Assembly: GCA_021397845.1 (NCBI GenBank)
Contig: JAHSVC010000034.1
Location: 4,797,213-4,861,212, forward strand
Origin: Areca catechu
Lineage: Eukaryota; Streptophyta; Magnoliopsida; Arecales; Arecaceae
Length of the DNA stretch: 64,000 nucleotides
Direction of reading: 5' to 3'
Each line of letters begins with the position of its first letter. Positions within the stretch are counted from its first letter, which is position 1. Shown in pieces: positions 22,956 through 33,181 of the stretch. The notes under the pieces were generated by a model. That model made no database searches, was not told the DNA's origin, and worked only from the letters and a program-made list of their open reading frames with translations. A program made the position numbers and the translations under genes.

Positions 22956-23840
22956 TGTTGGGATATGCCGATTCAAGCACCAGATAATTATCGGTTCGAC
23001 TGCCTGCCAGATCTTTTTTAAACCGCACATTTAGATCGAAACGACCAGAGAGAGCCACGAGAATGGATGAAGCAGCAGCTCGGCCCCTGTCACATCGTAG
23101 GCCTAGTCTTCGGCCTTATCCAAGGACTTTGATCCTGAAGATTGATCTTCTATGCACTATTGAAAGAAGCCGATCTGAAGAAGACAAGCACGAAGACGAT
23201 GCCAGGTCCGCCCTACGATCCATTCTGAAGGGAAAAGCTTCATGGCAAACGGCCGAAATATCTTCGAACTTCCCTGGCGAGGCAGGGCGAAGATATTCTG
23301 GCGACACAACAATAGCCCCTCATAAAGAGGAGGCCAATATGCAGATCTCCGATCAACTCCATGATAATGGAAGCAGATAAAGCGGTTACTAGCGGTTACC
23401 TGACCACTACCTACAAATCATAACAGCTTCGGAATGGCCACATGGATGCTAGCTCCAACTCCAATGCCTCCAACCTGGCCAGTGTCTTTTGGTAACCGCC
23501 TACGGTTACGGGCGAGACGAAATTAATTAGTCTCCATCCTAATCACAGGACGAAAATACCGAATGACAAATTGGCCCAATCACTATAAATACTGGTAAGA
23601 GGGGACACTCAAGCAAAGGAGAAAAAATCCTGGAAAAAGAACAACTCTTTCTTCCCTAGCCACCATTTTTCTTTTCGAACTGCTCTCCATTCTGTTGCTG
23701 GAAGCTGCTCCTGACTTAGGCATCGAAGTGTAGTCCCCCGCTGGAGAAAATCCGATCAGGAATCTATTTTGCAGGTGAGTAGGGAGAGCGGACCGGCGAT
23801 CCAGCAACTCCGTCCGGTCAAGAAAGGTTCTATGCCAACA
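22956..23840 (+). repeat. 3' LTR of gypsy B
   Basis: An 885-bp partner of 7849-8715, ending TATGCCAACA before the GTTGG duplication. It differs from the 5' LTR by many transitions and a few small indels. TATAAATA is kept at about 23585. Confidence 0.92.
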
Positions 23841-23845
23841 GTTGG

Positions 23846-24287
23846 TATATCATTTATTGGTAACAACACTTTTTTATTACTGAAAAAATCACCTTAGGCA
23901 TTGAAATAGTTTTAACGCATATGCCATATTGGCTAAGAGTGATGAAAGTAAGTGCATTACTGAAATTTTCTCTTTTAGTGATAAATTATTTTTATCATCC
24001 AATTTATATTAGCATCATAAAATATTTTCACCCCACTTTCCGTACTATCAAAGTATTCGCCCCACATATTTGGTGATGAATTTAGATGACAAAGTTGAAT
24101 TTTATCTTCAATTGGTGCTTTTAATGATGAAATTTTTTATTAATGATAATGATTTATTTCATCACCGATTATTTTTGTTCACAATGAATATCAAAATTTC
24201 ATCGCAAGAAATAAACCTTTAGTAACAAAATTAAGTTTGTCGTTAAAAAACTCATCACTCTTTCCACATTTTGTTGTAATAGAAGCT
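23846..24287. mobile_element. CACTA element, 3' subterminal repeats and terminus
   Basis: Short words such as GTGATGAAATT, TTTCATCAC and TTTCATCGC recur on both strands. The stretch ends ATTTTGTTGTAATA, close to the complement of a CACTACAACAAAA terminus with two G-to-A changes. The same type of sequence lies just left of gypsy B (about 7700-7848), so gypsy B was inserted into it. Confidence 0.55.
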
Positions 24288-24943
24288 CGATAAAGAGCTA
24301 GTTAAGTAAGACCCACATGATGGTATCTAAGGCTGAGCAAAAATAAGAGAGGCTTCACATTTATTAGTAGTACCAAAATTTGGATGGTAAACCTACTTAA
24401 TCTTTATCCCAATCAAAGGAATCAAAACCTACTAGGATGATATTATACGGTAAGACAAAAGAAAAGCCGAGTTATAATTAAAAGACAAACCAAAAAATAA
24501 CTGAAGTATATATATAGGTCTATCAATCAACCACACGGCATCACTTAACTTTGCCCAAGCGAGGACTAAAGTGCATCAATCGAAATAGGTTGAGAGGTAA
24601 ATCACTTGACATATAGGTTGAGTCCTAAAGGAAGATACAAAGAAATATAGGTAGATTATGAATATAGTTTATCTTAGAGGCTAATGTTGATCAATTGAAG
24701 GCCAATCATGTTGTTCGTATAAAACTCATCGGCTTAATATATGGAAAAGATTTGATAAAACAAAATGCGAGGAGTAGAGACAACCATCAAGAGACTGGAA
24801 CATGGAAAGTGGAGTCAAATGATTTAAGGATAGAAATTGACTATGGCAATCATCAAGAGAAATATGATCAGAATAATAATGTTAATTAAAGATGACAAAT
24901 ATCAATGCTAGATAACTATTTAGTAGTTAAAAGAGTACATACA
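24288..24943. other. AT-rich interval, nothing resolved
   Basis: No gene, terminal repeat or RNA motif was recognised. It is the sequence into which gypsy C inserted. The five bases before gypsy C are ATACA. Confidence 0.4.
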
Positions 24944-25632
24944 TGTTGCGCTCAATCGACTTTTTCTGAGCTGAACCGGAGCTAGCGGTCCTCCGGCTGG
25001 ATGGCTGACCCGTTCCTGTTGAAGTCCGTCGGATCTCTTTCCACCAGAAGTCCGACCGGTCGATCCACTGAAAGAGAGGTCCGAACGATCCTCTTCCGTC
25101 GAGGTCTGACCGGCTTACCCCTCTAGAAAGCCTGACGGATGCTTTCCCTCGGACGACCGACCGACCCACTTCTGTTGGGTCCGACCGGATCCCTCTTGGC
25201 AAAGTCCGACCGACTCATTCCCACTCCAGAAGCGACTCTAAGGCTCTAGAAGCCCCTTCCAGCTGGTATCAGAATTTTGTTACAACAGACATCGCGACAT
25301 GGTCATGTCCTCGTGCCACCTGGCCCTTATCCTGATTCTCCTAGGGGCAAATCAGACATTCTTCGCCTATCCCCTAACAGAATTTGGCAGTATTTCATAC
25401 CTATATAAGGTAAACGGGAGACCTCGTTTCGGGGCTAAGTACTCTCTTTCCTTTCCATTCAACATCTCCATATAATCCCTCCATTCTGTTGCCCTCAAGA
25501 TCTCGCTAACTTAAGCATCGGAGCATCCCTCGCTGGAGCAGCACCGGTCCTCGGGGACTTTGTTGCAAGTATCGGGAGAGGAGCGCTCCAGCATAGCCGA
25601 TCGAGCTTGATCCGGGAGAAGATGTAGCAACA
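24944..25632 (+). repeat. 5' LTR of gypsy C
   Basis: A 689-bp LTR by boundary motifs (TGTTGCG start, AGCAACA end directly before the PBS). U3 is rich in TCCGACCGG-type words. TATATAA at about 25402-25408 is a likely TATA box. The shared CATTCTGTTGC and GCATCGGAGCATCCC blocks are at about 25482-25532. No partner LTR is in the window, so the left edge rests on the TG start only. Confidence 0.75.
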
Positions 25633-25635
25633 GAT

Positions 25636-25653
25636 TGGCACTAGAGGAACGGG
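25636..25653 (+). other. Primer binding site of gypsy C
   Basis: TGGCACTAGAGGAACGGG begins three bases after the LTR end (spacer GAT), as in families A and B. Confidence 0.6.
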
Positions 25654-25702
25654 CCTGCTGTCTCTTTCCTAAAAGGAGGAACTCACTTATTAAGTCCTGC
25701 AA

Positions 25703-27130
25703 TGGCGAAGGGAAGAGCCAGAACACCTCCACCAGGAGAGGTCACTCCTTGTCCAGGTCTGAAGGACCTCTCAGGGAGAATGATTCCGCCGCCGCTGCCA
25801 CCATCACCGAGCCCACCATCACTGTGGGGTTACAACAGTTCTAGACACTTTTGAACCGTATTGATATGCTCACTACTGCGGTTCAACATCTCAAGGAGGT
25901 GGCTAACAATCAGCAGCAACCGCCTGCTGCATCTGGCACCAACTACCAACCTGTTGCTGAGGGGAGCCGATGGCAAGAAGCCCCTCAGCCTCTCTCCCAC
26001 GTCATTTTAGAGCCCCGAAGGTCTTTGGGGGTTCGTGCTGACGGGAAGAGAGCGAGGTCAGCCTCACCTTCCTTCGCTGACTCCATTCCCAAAGATGACT
26101 GGCACCATGCTGAAGCCCCGAGGGACTACACCAACAAAATTTTATGCATGGAGGAGCGCATTGCTGAACTAGTCGATCGGCAGAAGGCCAAAATATATGA
26201 CTCCTGCCCATCTTTTTTGTCGAAATCATGGGAGAGCCGATCTCCCGCCACTTCAAGATCCCGCAGGTGGACCCCTACGATGGTACCACCGACCCGCTGG
26301 ACCATCTAGGCACTTACAAGGCCCATATGATGGTGCAGGGCACCTTTGACGCCCTTCATTGAATTGCCTTCCCCACAACCCTAAAGAAGGCCGCTCAGAT
26401 GTGGTTCTCCGCCATCCGACCAGGTACGATCCACTCCTTCCCTCAACTTGAAAACTTTTTTCTTTCTCATTTCAGGACCTGTAGTCGAATCCCGAGAAAT
26501 ACCGACTGCCTCTTCCTCGTGCTGCAAAAGGAGGGGGAGACTCTTCGGGATTACATAGCCCGTTTCAACTCAGCAGCCATGAAAATCCTGGAGCTGAACG
26601 AAGACATAGCTATGTCAGCCTTCAAAAGAGGGTTGCATTCGTCCAGGCTCACTTTCTCCCTGAACAAGAAATTTTCGACAAGCTACTCCGAGTTGCTAGC
26701 CCGGGCGCAGAAGTACATCCTGGCAGAAGAACAGGTGGTGAGCCGATGCCAGGCTGAGAGGAGGCCGGTCCCCAAGAGCCATAGTGACAAGACTCCCGAA
26801 GTCCGACCTCCCGGTGATGGCAACCGCTCGCCCAACACCGCAGCCCGAAGCCGAAGGACTTTCCCAGGAGGTTCAAAACCTATGCACCCCTCTCCCTTCC
26901 AAGGGAGAAGATCCTCCTGGAAATTGAGAATGAGACCCTCCTACAAAGGCCTCGTCCAATGAGGGGCCCCTCTGCATCCAAAATAAAGATAAGTACTGCC
27001 GGTTCCATCGAGACCATGGACATAACATAGAAGGGTGCATCCAACTAAAGGATGCCATTGAAGACTTTATAAGGAGGGGGTACCTACACAAATACGTCCG
27101 ACCCCGAAAGGATCGGGCCGAAGCCTCAAC
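25703..27130 (+). pseudogene. gag: Gypsy C gag (broken)
   Basis: The frame probably starts at ATG 25703 (MAKGRARTPP). It shifts before 25851 and again near 26230. The capsid domain is clear at 26399-26962: MWFSAIRPGTIHSF, FRTCSRIPRNTDCLF, GETLRDYIARFNSA and FSLNKKFSTSYSELL. The zinc-knuckle-like CRFHRDHGHNIEGC is at about 26999-27040. An in-frame TGA lies at 26360. The protein resembles families A and B throughout. Confidence 0.82.
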
Positions 27131-27152
27131 CGCCAGAGACCCCCCGGAGGAG

Positions 27153-27710
27153 GTGGAGCTCCCTAATCAACATCTGACCAGTGGGGACGTGGGTATGCTA
27201 CACCGCTGGTCCAACTGGAGACCTGATGAAGACCAGGACATCGTGAAGAGGCCCAAGGGTTCCAATGCAATCAGTTTTTCTGATGAAGACCTCTTGGAAA
27301 CCCATCTTTTTGGGGATGACCCTGTAGTTGTGTCGGTAGTGATTACCAACTATGATGTAAAGCAAATTTTTATCGATAAGGGAAGCTGTACGGAAGTCTT
27401 GTTGTATGATGCATTTATCAGAATGAATATGTCCAGATTAAGACTGCAAGAATCCCCCATATCGTTGACGGGCTTCGGGAGAAACTCTGTCGGAGTTGAA
27501 GGAGAAATAACTCTGCCCGTGACCATTGGGACGGAGCCTTACTAGAAAACTCTTCCCATCAACTTTGTGGTCGTACGCACGACCTCAGCTTATAATGTTA
27601 TTCTAGGCCGACCGGCCCTTAACAAGTTTCACGCCATCATTTCTACCTACCATCTGCTTGCAAAGTTCCCGACTTGTAATGGAGTCAGAGTAATGAGGGG
27701 AGACTGAAGG
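27153..27710 (+). pseudogene. Gypsy C protease with altered active site
   Basis: The region DEDLLETHLFGDDPVVVS leads into FIDKGSCTEVLLYDAF. The active-site triad reads Asp-Lys-Gly (27375-27383), where families A and B have Asp-Asn-Gly. The Asp is kept but the Lys is unusual. A TAG at 27543-27545 interrupts before NFVVVRTTSAYNVILGRPA, and a TGA at about 27706 closes the region. Confidence 0.75.
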
Positions 27711-29753
27711 ATGGCCAGACAATGCTTGACTAACCATGACAAGCAATCAGAGGGACATCCCACTCTTGAACAACATGACCCCAGAGCCGAAGCCGATGAC
27801 CATGGCCAACCTGTCGAGAAGATTGTGTTTGTCCCCCTTCAGAAGGACGACCCCACCAGGGTTCTCCAAATTGGAAGCACTCTTAGTGAGGAGGCCAAGT
27901 TGGAGTTGATTGACTTCCTAAGAGAAAATACTGATATTTTTGCTTGGCTGGCATTGGACATGCCGGGCATTCCATTGGAGGTCATCACCCACCAACTTAA
28001 AGTAGATTCGACCTACAGGCCTGTCCGACAGAAGAAGAGGAGCTTCGCTCCCAAGAGACAAAGGACAATTGATGAAGAGGTCAAGAAGCTCTTTGAGACC
28101 GGCTTCATCAGAGAGGCTCATTACCCAAACTGGTTGCAAATGTTGTTATGATAAAGAAGGCTAACGGGAAGTGGAGAATATGTATGGACTATACTGACCT
28201 CAATAAGGCTTGCCCGAAGGATAGCTTTCCTCTGCCAAAGATCGATCAGCTGGTGGATGCCACAGCCGGCCATCAGCTTCTAAGCTTTATAGATGCCTTC
28301 TCTGGCTACAATCAGATCAGGATGCACCTGGAGGATAAGGAGAAGATGGCCTTCATCACCGATAAGGAGCTACACTGCTACAAGATGATGCCCTTCAGCT
28401 TAAAGAATGCCGGTGCCACTTTCCAAAGGCTGATCAACCGGGTCTTCGAAGGATAGCTTGGAAGGAACATGGAGGCATATTTTGATGATATGATAGTTAA
28501 GAGCCTCCACAAGGCGGACCACATAAAAGACTTGTAGGAGTCCTTTGATGCATTGAGATGCCATCGGATGAAGCTGAATCCTTCCAAGTGCATTTCAAGG
28601 TGACTTCCGGGAAGTTCCTTGGTTTCTTGATTACACAAAAAGGAATTAAGTTAACCCTAACAAGATCAGGGCTGTTGTTGAGATGGGGCATCCGACTAAT
28701 AAGAAACAAGTGCAAGAGCTTACAGGCTGTATAGCTTCCCTCAGCCGTTTCATCTTTTGGTCAACTGAGAAGTCCCTGCCATTTTTCAAGACTTTGTGTC
28801 GGTCATACCGCTTCCACTAGACCGATGAATGTCGATCGACTTTTGAAGCTTTGAAGGATTACCTGAGGAACCCCCCGTTGTTGGCCAAACCAATGGAGGG
28901 AGAGGCATTATACCTGTACCTGTCGGCATCGAACAAGGCGGTCAGCTCCATCCTCGTGCGAGTGGGAGAAAATGGCTAGCAGAAACCTGTCTACTACACC
29001 AGTAAGGTTCTTCATGATGCCAAAACAAGGTACCCTAAAATGTAAAAGCTTGTCTATTCCCCGGTCATAGCAGCCAAGCGACTCCGACCCTACTTCCAGG
29101 CACATCCTATCGTTGCCCTGTCCGACCAACCACTCAAGGCAATCCTCAAAAGTCCGGACATGTCCGGTCGGCTCGCCAAGTGGGCCGCCAAGCTTGGCGA
29201 ATTCGGCATCTCTTTTTGACCTCGGTTGACCATGAAAGCCCAGGTAATTGCTGACTTCATTGCAGAATATACCTAGAGACAGGAGGCATCCCCGCGGACG
29301 GCCGGCACACCTGAAGCTAAAACCATCGAAGAAGTGGAGCCCGCTTTGACCCTTCATGTGGACAGAGCCTCCAACCTTGCAGGCTATGAGGCAGGCCTGA
29401 TCCTAGCTGACCCCGATGGGTAAAGCCTGGAATATACTTTACACTTTACCTTTCAAGTGTCAAACAATCAAGCGGAGTATGAAGCCCTCCTCACAGGATT
29501 AAGAATAGCCAATGAGCTGGGCATCGGCCGAAGTAGGGCCTTCTCCAATTCTCAGCTGGTGGTAAATCAAGTAAAGGGCAAATTCGAAGCAAGAGATCCA
29601 GCTCTAGCCAAGTACTTGAACAAGGTACAAAACTTTGTATCTCAACTCAAATTCTTTGAAATTCTCCATATACCTCGACTGCAGAACTCTCGGGTGGATG
29701 CTTTGTCACGATTGGCTATGGCCGTCACCAACACCTCCGACGGAACTTTGTAG
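27711..29753 (+). pseudogene. Gypsy C reverse transcriptase and RNase H (broken)
   Basis: RT motifs run in order: FIREAHYPNW, frameshift near 28140, MDYTDLNKACPKDSFPLPKIDQL, FSGYNQIRMHLEDKEK, KMMPFSLKNAGATFQRL. A TAG is at 28454-28456. The active-site box reads AYFDDM (28475-28492): Phe replaces the Val of YVDD while both Asp remain. Frames then break repeatedly. The second RNase H begins LHVDRASNLAG near 29355 and continues in 29457-29753 with EYEALLTGLRIANELG and SRVDALSRLA. Confidence 0.82.
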
Positions 29754-31050
29754 AGTACTTGCATCGCCCAAGCATTGCCGAGGAGCCAATGGAAGTCCAC
29801 CAAGTTGAACAAGAAGCCTCTTGGATGGACCCAATTTTTGCCTTCCTTGTTAAAGGGACCCTGCCAGAAAATCCGACCAATGCCAAGAGTGTACGCTGGA
29901 CAGCTTCGAAGTATGGTGTCCTCGATGACACTCTCTATAAGCGATCATTTTCACAGCTCTTACTGAAGTGCTTGGGGCCAACGGATGCAAACTATACACT
30001 CAGAGAAGTGCATGAAGGCATCTACAGTGACCATCTAGGAGGAAGATCCCTTGCTTACAAGATTATCTGACAGGGATACTATTGGCCCACGATCCAGAAG
30101 GACGCATCAAACTTCGTCAGAAAGTGCGACGCGTGCCAAATATACTCCAACATTCAAAGGAGGCCTGCCAGTCAGCTGGTTCCACTCACTACACCTTGAT
30201 CATTTACACATCGGGGGATGGATATCCTGGGCCCATTCCCTCCAGCACCCGGCCAACAAAAATTCCTCCTTGTGGCCATAGATTACTTCACCAAATGGGT
30301 GGAGGCTGAACCACTGGTGCAAATAACGGAAGCCAAGGTGGAGAACTTTGTCAGGAACTGTATCATCTTTCAATTCAACATCCCGCAGATGATCATCACT
30401 AACAACGGAAGGCAATTTGACAATCCTATGTTTCGGGACTTTTGCCAATAATATCACATCTTCCATCGGCTTACATAGTCGGCCACCCTCAGTCCAACGG
30501 AGAGGTCGAGGTCACCAATAGAACAATCCTACATGGACTGAAGACCCGACTGAATGATACCAAAGGACTCTAGGTGGAAGAACTTCACTCGATGCTCTAG
30601 GCCTATCGAACAACCGCCCAGACGGTGACTGGCAAGACTCCATTCAACCTGACCTATGGAAGTGAGGAAGTTATCCCTGTGGAGGTGTCCTTGTAATCAT
30701 TGTGAATTGATCATTTCGCCGAGCCAACCAACTCAAAGCGAAGGAAAGCCGACCTAGACCTGCTGAAAGAGGCCAGGCTCCGAGCAAGTTTGAAGATGGC
30801 AACTTATCAGCAGAAGATAGCCAGGTATTACAACTCTCGAGTCAAGGCTCGAGTTTTCCAGGTTGGAGATCTGGTTTCGCGAAGAATTGAAATATCAAGG
30901 CCAACCGAGCAAAGAAAACTTTTCCCCAATTGGGAAGGCCCTTATCGAGTTGTTGAAGTAATTCGAGCCGGAACTTACCAGCTCGAACATTTGAACGGGC
31001 GGCAAGTGGCATACCCTTGGAATGTAGATAATCTTCGCAAGTATTATTAA
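29754..31050 (+). pseudogene. Gypsy C integrase (broken)
   Basis: The zinc-binding module has HEGIYSDHLGG and CDACQ. The core has MDILGPFPPA and DYFTKWVEAEPL, but the second catalytic Asp is Asn: the box reads ITNNGRQF (30395-30418). A TGA at 30068, a frameshift near 30180, a TAA at 30449 and later stops break it. The C-terminal segment 30790-31050 keeps FPNWEGPYRVVEV, the GPY/F module, and ends without a chromodomain. Confidence 0.82.
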
Positions 31051-31072
31051 TAAAGGCCACAACTTCTTCCAT

Positions 31073-31390
31073 AGCCCACTTCCAAAAGTCCGACCCCGGT
31101 CGGCAAAGGCTCTAGGGCAGCCCACTTTCAAAAGTCTAACCCCGGTCGGCAAAGGCTCTAAGGCAGCCCACTTCCAAAAGTTTGACCCTGGTCGACAAAG
31201 GCTCTAGGGTAGCCCACTTCTAAAAGTCCGACCTCAATCGACAAAAGCTCTAAGGCAGCCCACTTCCAAAAGTCCGATTCCGGTCGGCAAAGGCTCTAGG
31301 GCAGCCAACTTCCAAAAGTTCGACCTCGGTCGGCAAAGGCTCTAAGGCAGCACACTTCTAAAAACACGACTCCGGCCAACAACAGCTTCA
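31073..31390 (+). repeat. 46-bp tandem array downstream of integrase
   Basis: Seven units start at 31073, 31119, 31165, 31211, 31257, 31303 and about 31349 (AGCCCACTTCCAAAAGTCCG...GGTCGGCAAAGGCTCT). The last is more diverged. The position matches the 87-bp array of family B, but the sequence is unrelated. Confidence 0.92.
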
Positions 31391-31740
31391 AAGCTACTCA
31401 CATGAAGATCTGGCTTTGAATTTGAGCAAGCCGATGAACCAACACTTAGAAATTTTTCTAAGCGTTTAGGTTCGGATTGAGCTACTGTCTTGCAACTATT
31501 TCGAAAAGCTTACAATCCTATCAAGCCGACCGCCAACACTTAGAAACATTATGAAGGGAAAAGCTTGCGATCCTATCAAGTCAACCAAAAATACTTAGAA
31601 ATATTTCGAAAAGAAAGAGCTTCAGTCAACACAACCTACTTTGTATACACAAAAATACATACAAGAGATGACAAAAAAAAGTTCTTCTATTATATCAAAA
31701 GGAGTTCTTTACAAAAGAAGGTTAGACCTTTACAAACACC
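31391..31740. other. Spacer between tandem array and antisense gene
   Basis: No ORF of interest. A degenerate repeat of about 70 bp (ACACTTAGAAA.ATTTCGAAAAG) is visible three times between about 31440 and 31615. Confidence 0.5.
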
Positions 31741-33067
31741 TTAGGTTTGACCCATCAAAGGTACAGCAGGGGCCTCGACTTCGACCCCACTCGATACAGT
31801 TGAAGCTTCCATTGGGACGTCCGCCATCCCTACATCAGCCTCAACTTGCGTGTCTGCCCCAACTTCTTATGCATCGCCTTCAGCCTGGGGTTTGGCCCCA
31901 CTATCGATCGGGTATCCCTTTCCCTTGGCTGATCCACTCAGTTGAGTGCCAGATAGGTTAAGTCCCGAGAAGAGTCCGGCTACCTTCTTCAAGCAATCAT
32001 CGTAGCCTTCTGAATAGAACTCCAATGCTGCTTCTTCTACTTCCTCGGTAAAGTCTGCAGAGGCCTTGTATGTTGCTATGGTGCCACGAACATGTTCCGC
32101 TGCCAGCTCCTTGGCCTTACTCAGCTGACTCTCCCACTTTGCTGCTGACGCCTGCTTAGCCTAGGCCCTTTTGTCGACTTCGGCGAATCGTTCCTCCTCC
32201 TCCCTCAGCTGACGGACGATGGAGTTGACCTTTGCCTTCTTTTTCTTCAGCCTAGCCTCCCGGTCGGCCAGCCGATTCTGGAGGTCCTTCGATGCTTCCC
32301 TTGATGACTTAGCTTCAGTTTGGATGGCCGACAACCTCTCCTCCATGGCCTTCAGAGATGCCTCTGCTGCCGCTTGGGCCGTCTCTGACTCCTGGATCTT
32401 CTTGGCTATGGTTTTGGCCACAAAGAGCAGCTGTCCTAAGCCATCATCCATCAAGGAAATTCCGTGAAGAAGCTGCAAGCAAAATACTGGGTTAATCTCG
32501 CACAAGACAAGTAAAAAGAAAGGCATAGGGGCACAAAGTAAATATCTTACCCTCATGAAGTCACGGTAGGAGTCCTTCGCCATGTCACTCAAGTTCCTTT
32601 GGATCAATAGCTCCCAGTAGGCATCCGTCATCGCCCCTCTGAGCAGACTCTGTGCCCTCCTTGCATTGTTCAGAGCGTGCCAATGCTGATGCACCTCATG
32701 ACGGACCCTCAGATGGCTCCCCTTCGACCGCCTCTCCTTCGGCCATCCCCTTTCCTTTGTCTATGGGGGAGACTGCTTCTACCGATTCGACAGGTGCTAG
32801 GGCTAAGGCCACCACCGTGTCGGACAACTCCGGCTGTTCCTGCTTCGGTCGAGCGGTCGATCGCTTGATAGGAGTTGAAGACCCTGGCACCTTCTTTGCC
32901 AATACCTCCGTTAGAGGGGCGGCATCCTCATCAGAGTCCACATTTAAAACAGGCGTGGGCTGTTCCTTCGCCCGCCTCTTCTTCTTCCTCTCGGTGGTCG
33001 ACTCCACTCCTTGGGCGGCCCTCTTCCTCACAGCCCGTTGGACCACCTTGGCCTTGTCAACCTTCAT
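31741..33067 (-). pseudogene. Antisense gene of gypsy C (basic region plus coiled coil)
   Basis: The ATG at 33067 opens an exon with basic clusters (TTERKKKRRAKEQ) resembling a nuclear localisation signal and an acidic DSDED stretch. A TGA lies near 32696. A 78-bp GT...AG intron is suggested at plus 32473-32550, between DFMR and LLHGISLMDDG. A long coiled coil follows (SETAQAAAEASLKAMEERLS and ADREARLKKKKAKV), with a TAG at about 32161, then FYSEGYDDCLKKVAGLF and a Pro/Ala-rich end at 31741. The PF04195 exon should lie further right, beyond the Copia-1 insertion, and is missing. Role unknown; coiled coil plus basic region suggests a nuclear or particle-associated protein. Confidence 0.65.
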
Positions 33068-33181
33068 TCTTCTTCCGGATCCAAAGAAAGATCAAGGTAA
33101 GTGAAAAGAAGGGAAACAATGAAGTTAATGAAATAAGTGCGAGAGAGAAGGTTGGTCGACCGCGATGGCCCCCTTATCCTT

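Larger units (their letters stand above)
7849..23840 (+). mobile_element. Gypsy family B: complete 16-kb Tat-like LTR retrotransposon
   Basis: Both LTRs start TGTTGGGATATGCC and end in CAACA or CCAACA. The element is bounded by the duplication GTTGG (7844-7848 and 23841-23845). Order: 5' LTR, PBS, gag, protease, RT-RNase H, integrase, 87-bp tandem repeat, antisense gene segments, PPT, 3' LTR. All coding parts carry stops or frameshifts. The LTRs differ at roughly one base in ten over the first 270 bp by eye, so the insertion is old. It sits in CACTA subterminal sequence and contains a solo LTR (15964-18049). Confidence 0.92.
24944..33181 (+). mobile_element. Gypsy family C: 5' LTR to antisense gene, 3' end missing
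   Basis: A Tat-like gypsy with LTR TGTTGCGCTCAATC...AGCAACA, PBS, gag-pol, a 46-bp tandem array and an antisense gene. Its right side is cut by Copia-1 at 33182, which lies where the intron before the antisense gene's second exon should be. No 3' LTR or continuation is found beyond Copia-1, so the remainder has been lost. Confidence 0.88.

Noticed and set aside
31073..31390. CRISPR-like array
   Set aside because: The 46-bp units are contiguous tandem repeats without unique spacers, inside a plant retrotransposon.
24944..33181. Endogenous pararetrovirus
   Set aside because: RT and integrase are in gypsy order with LTR and PBS; an integrase is present and no movement protein was seen.
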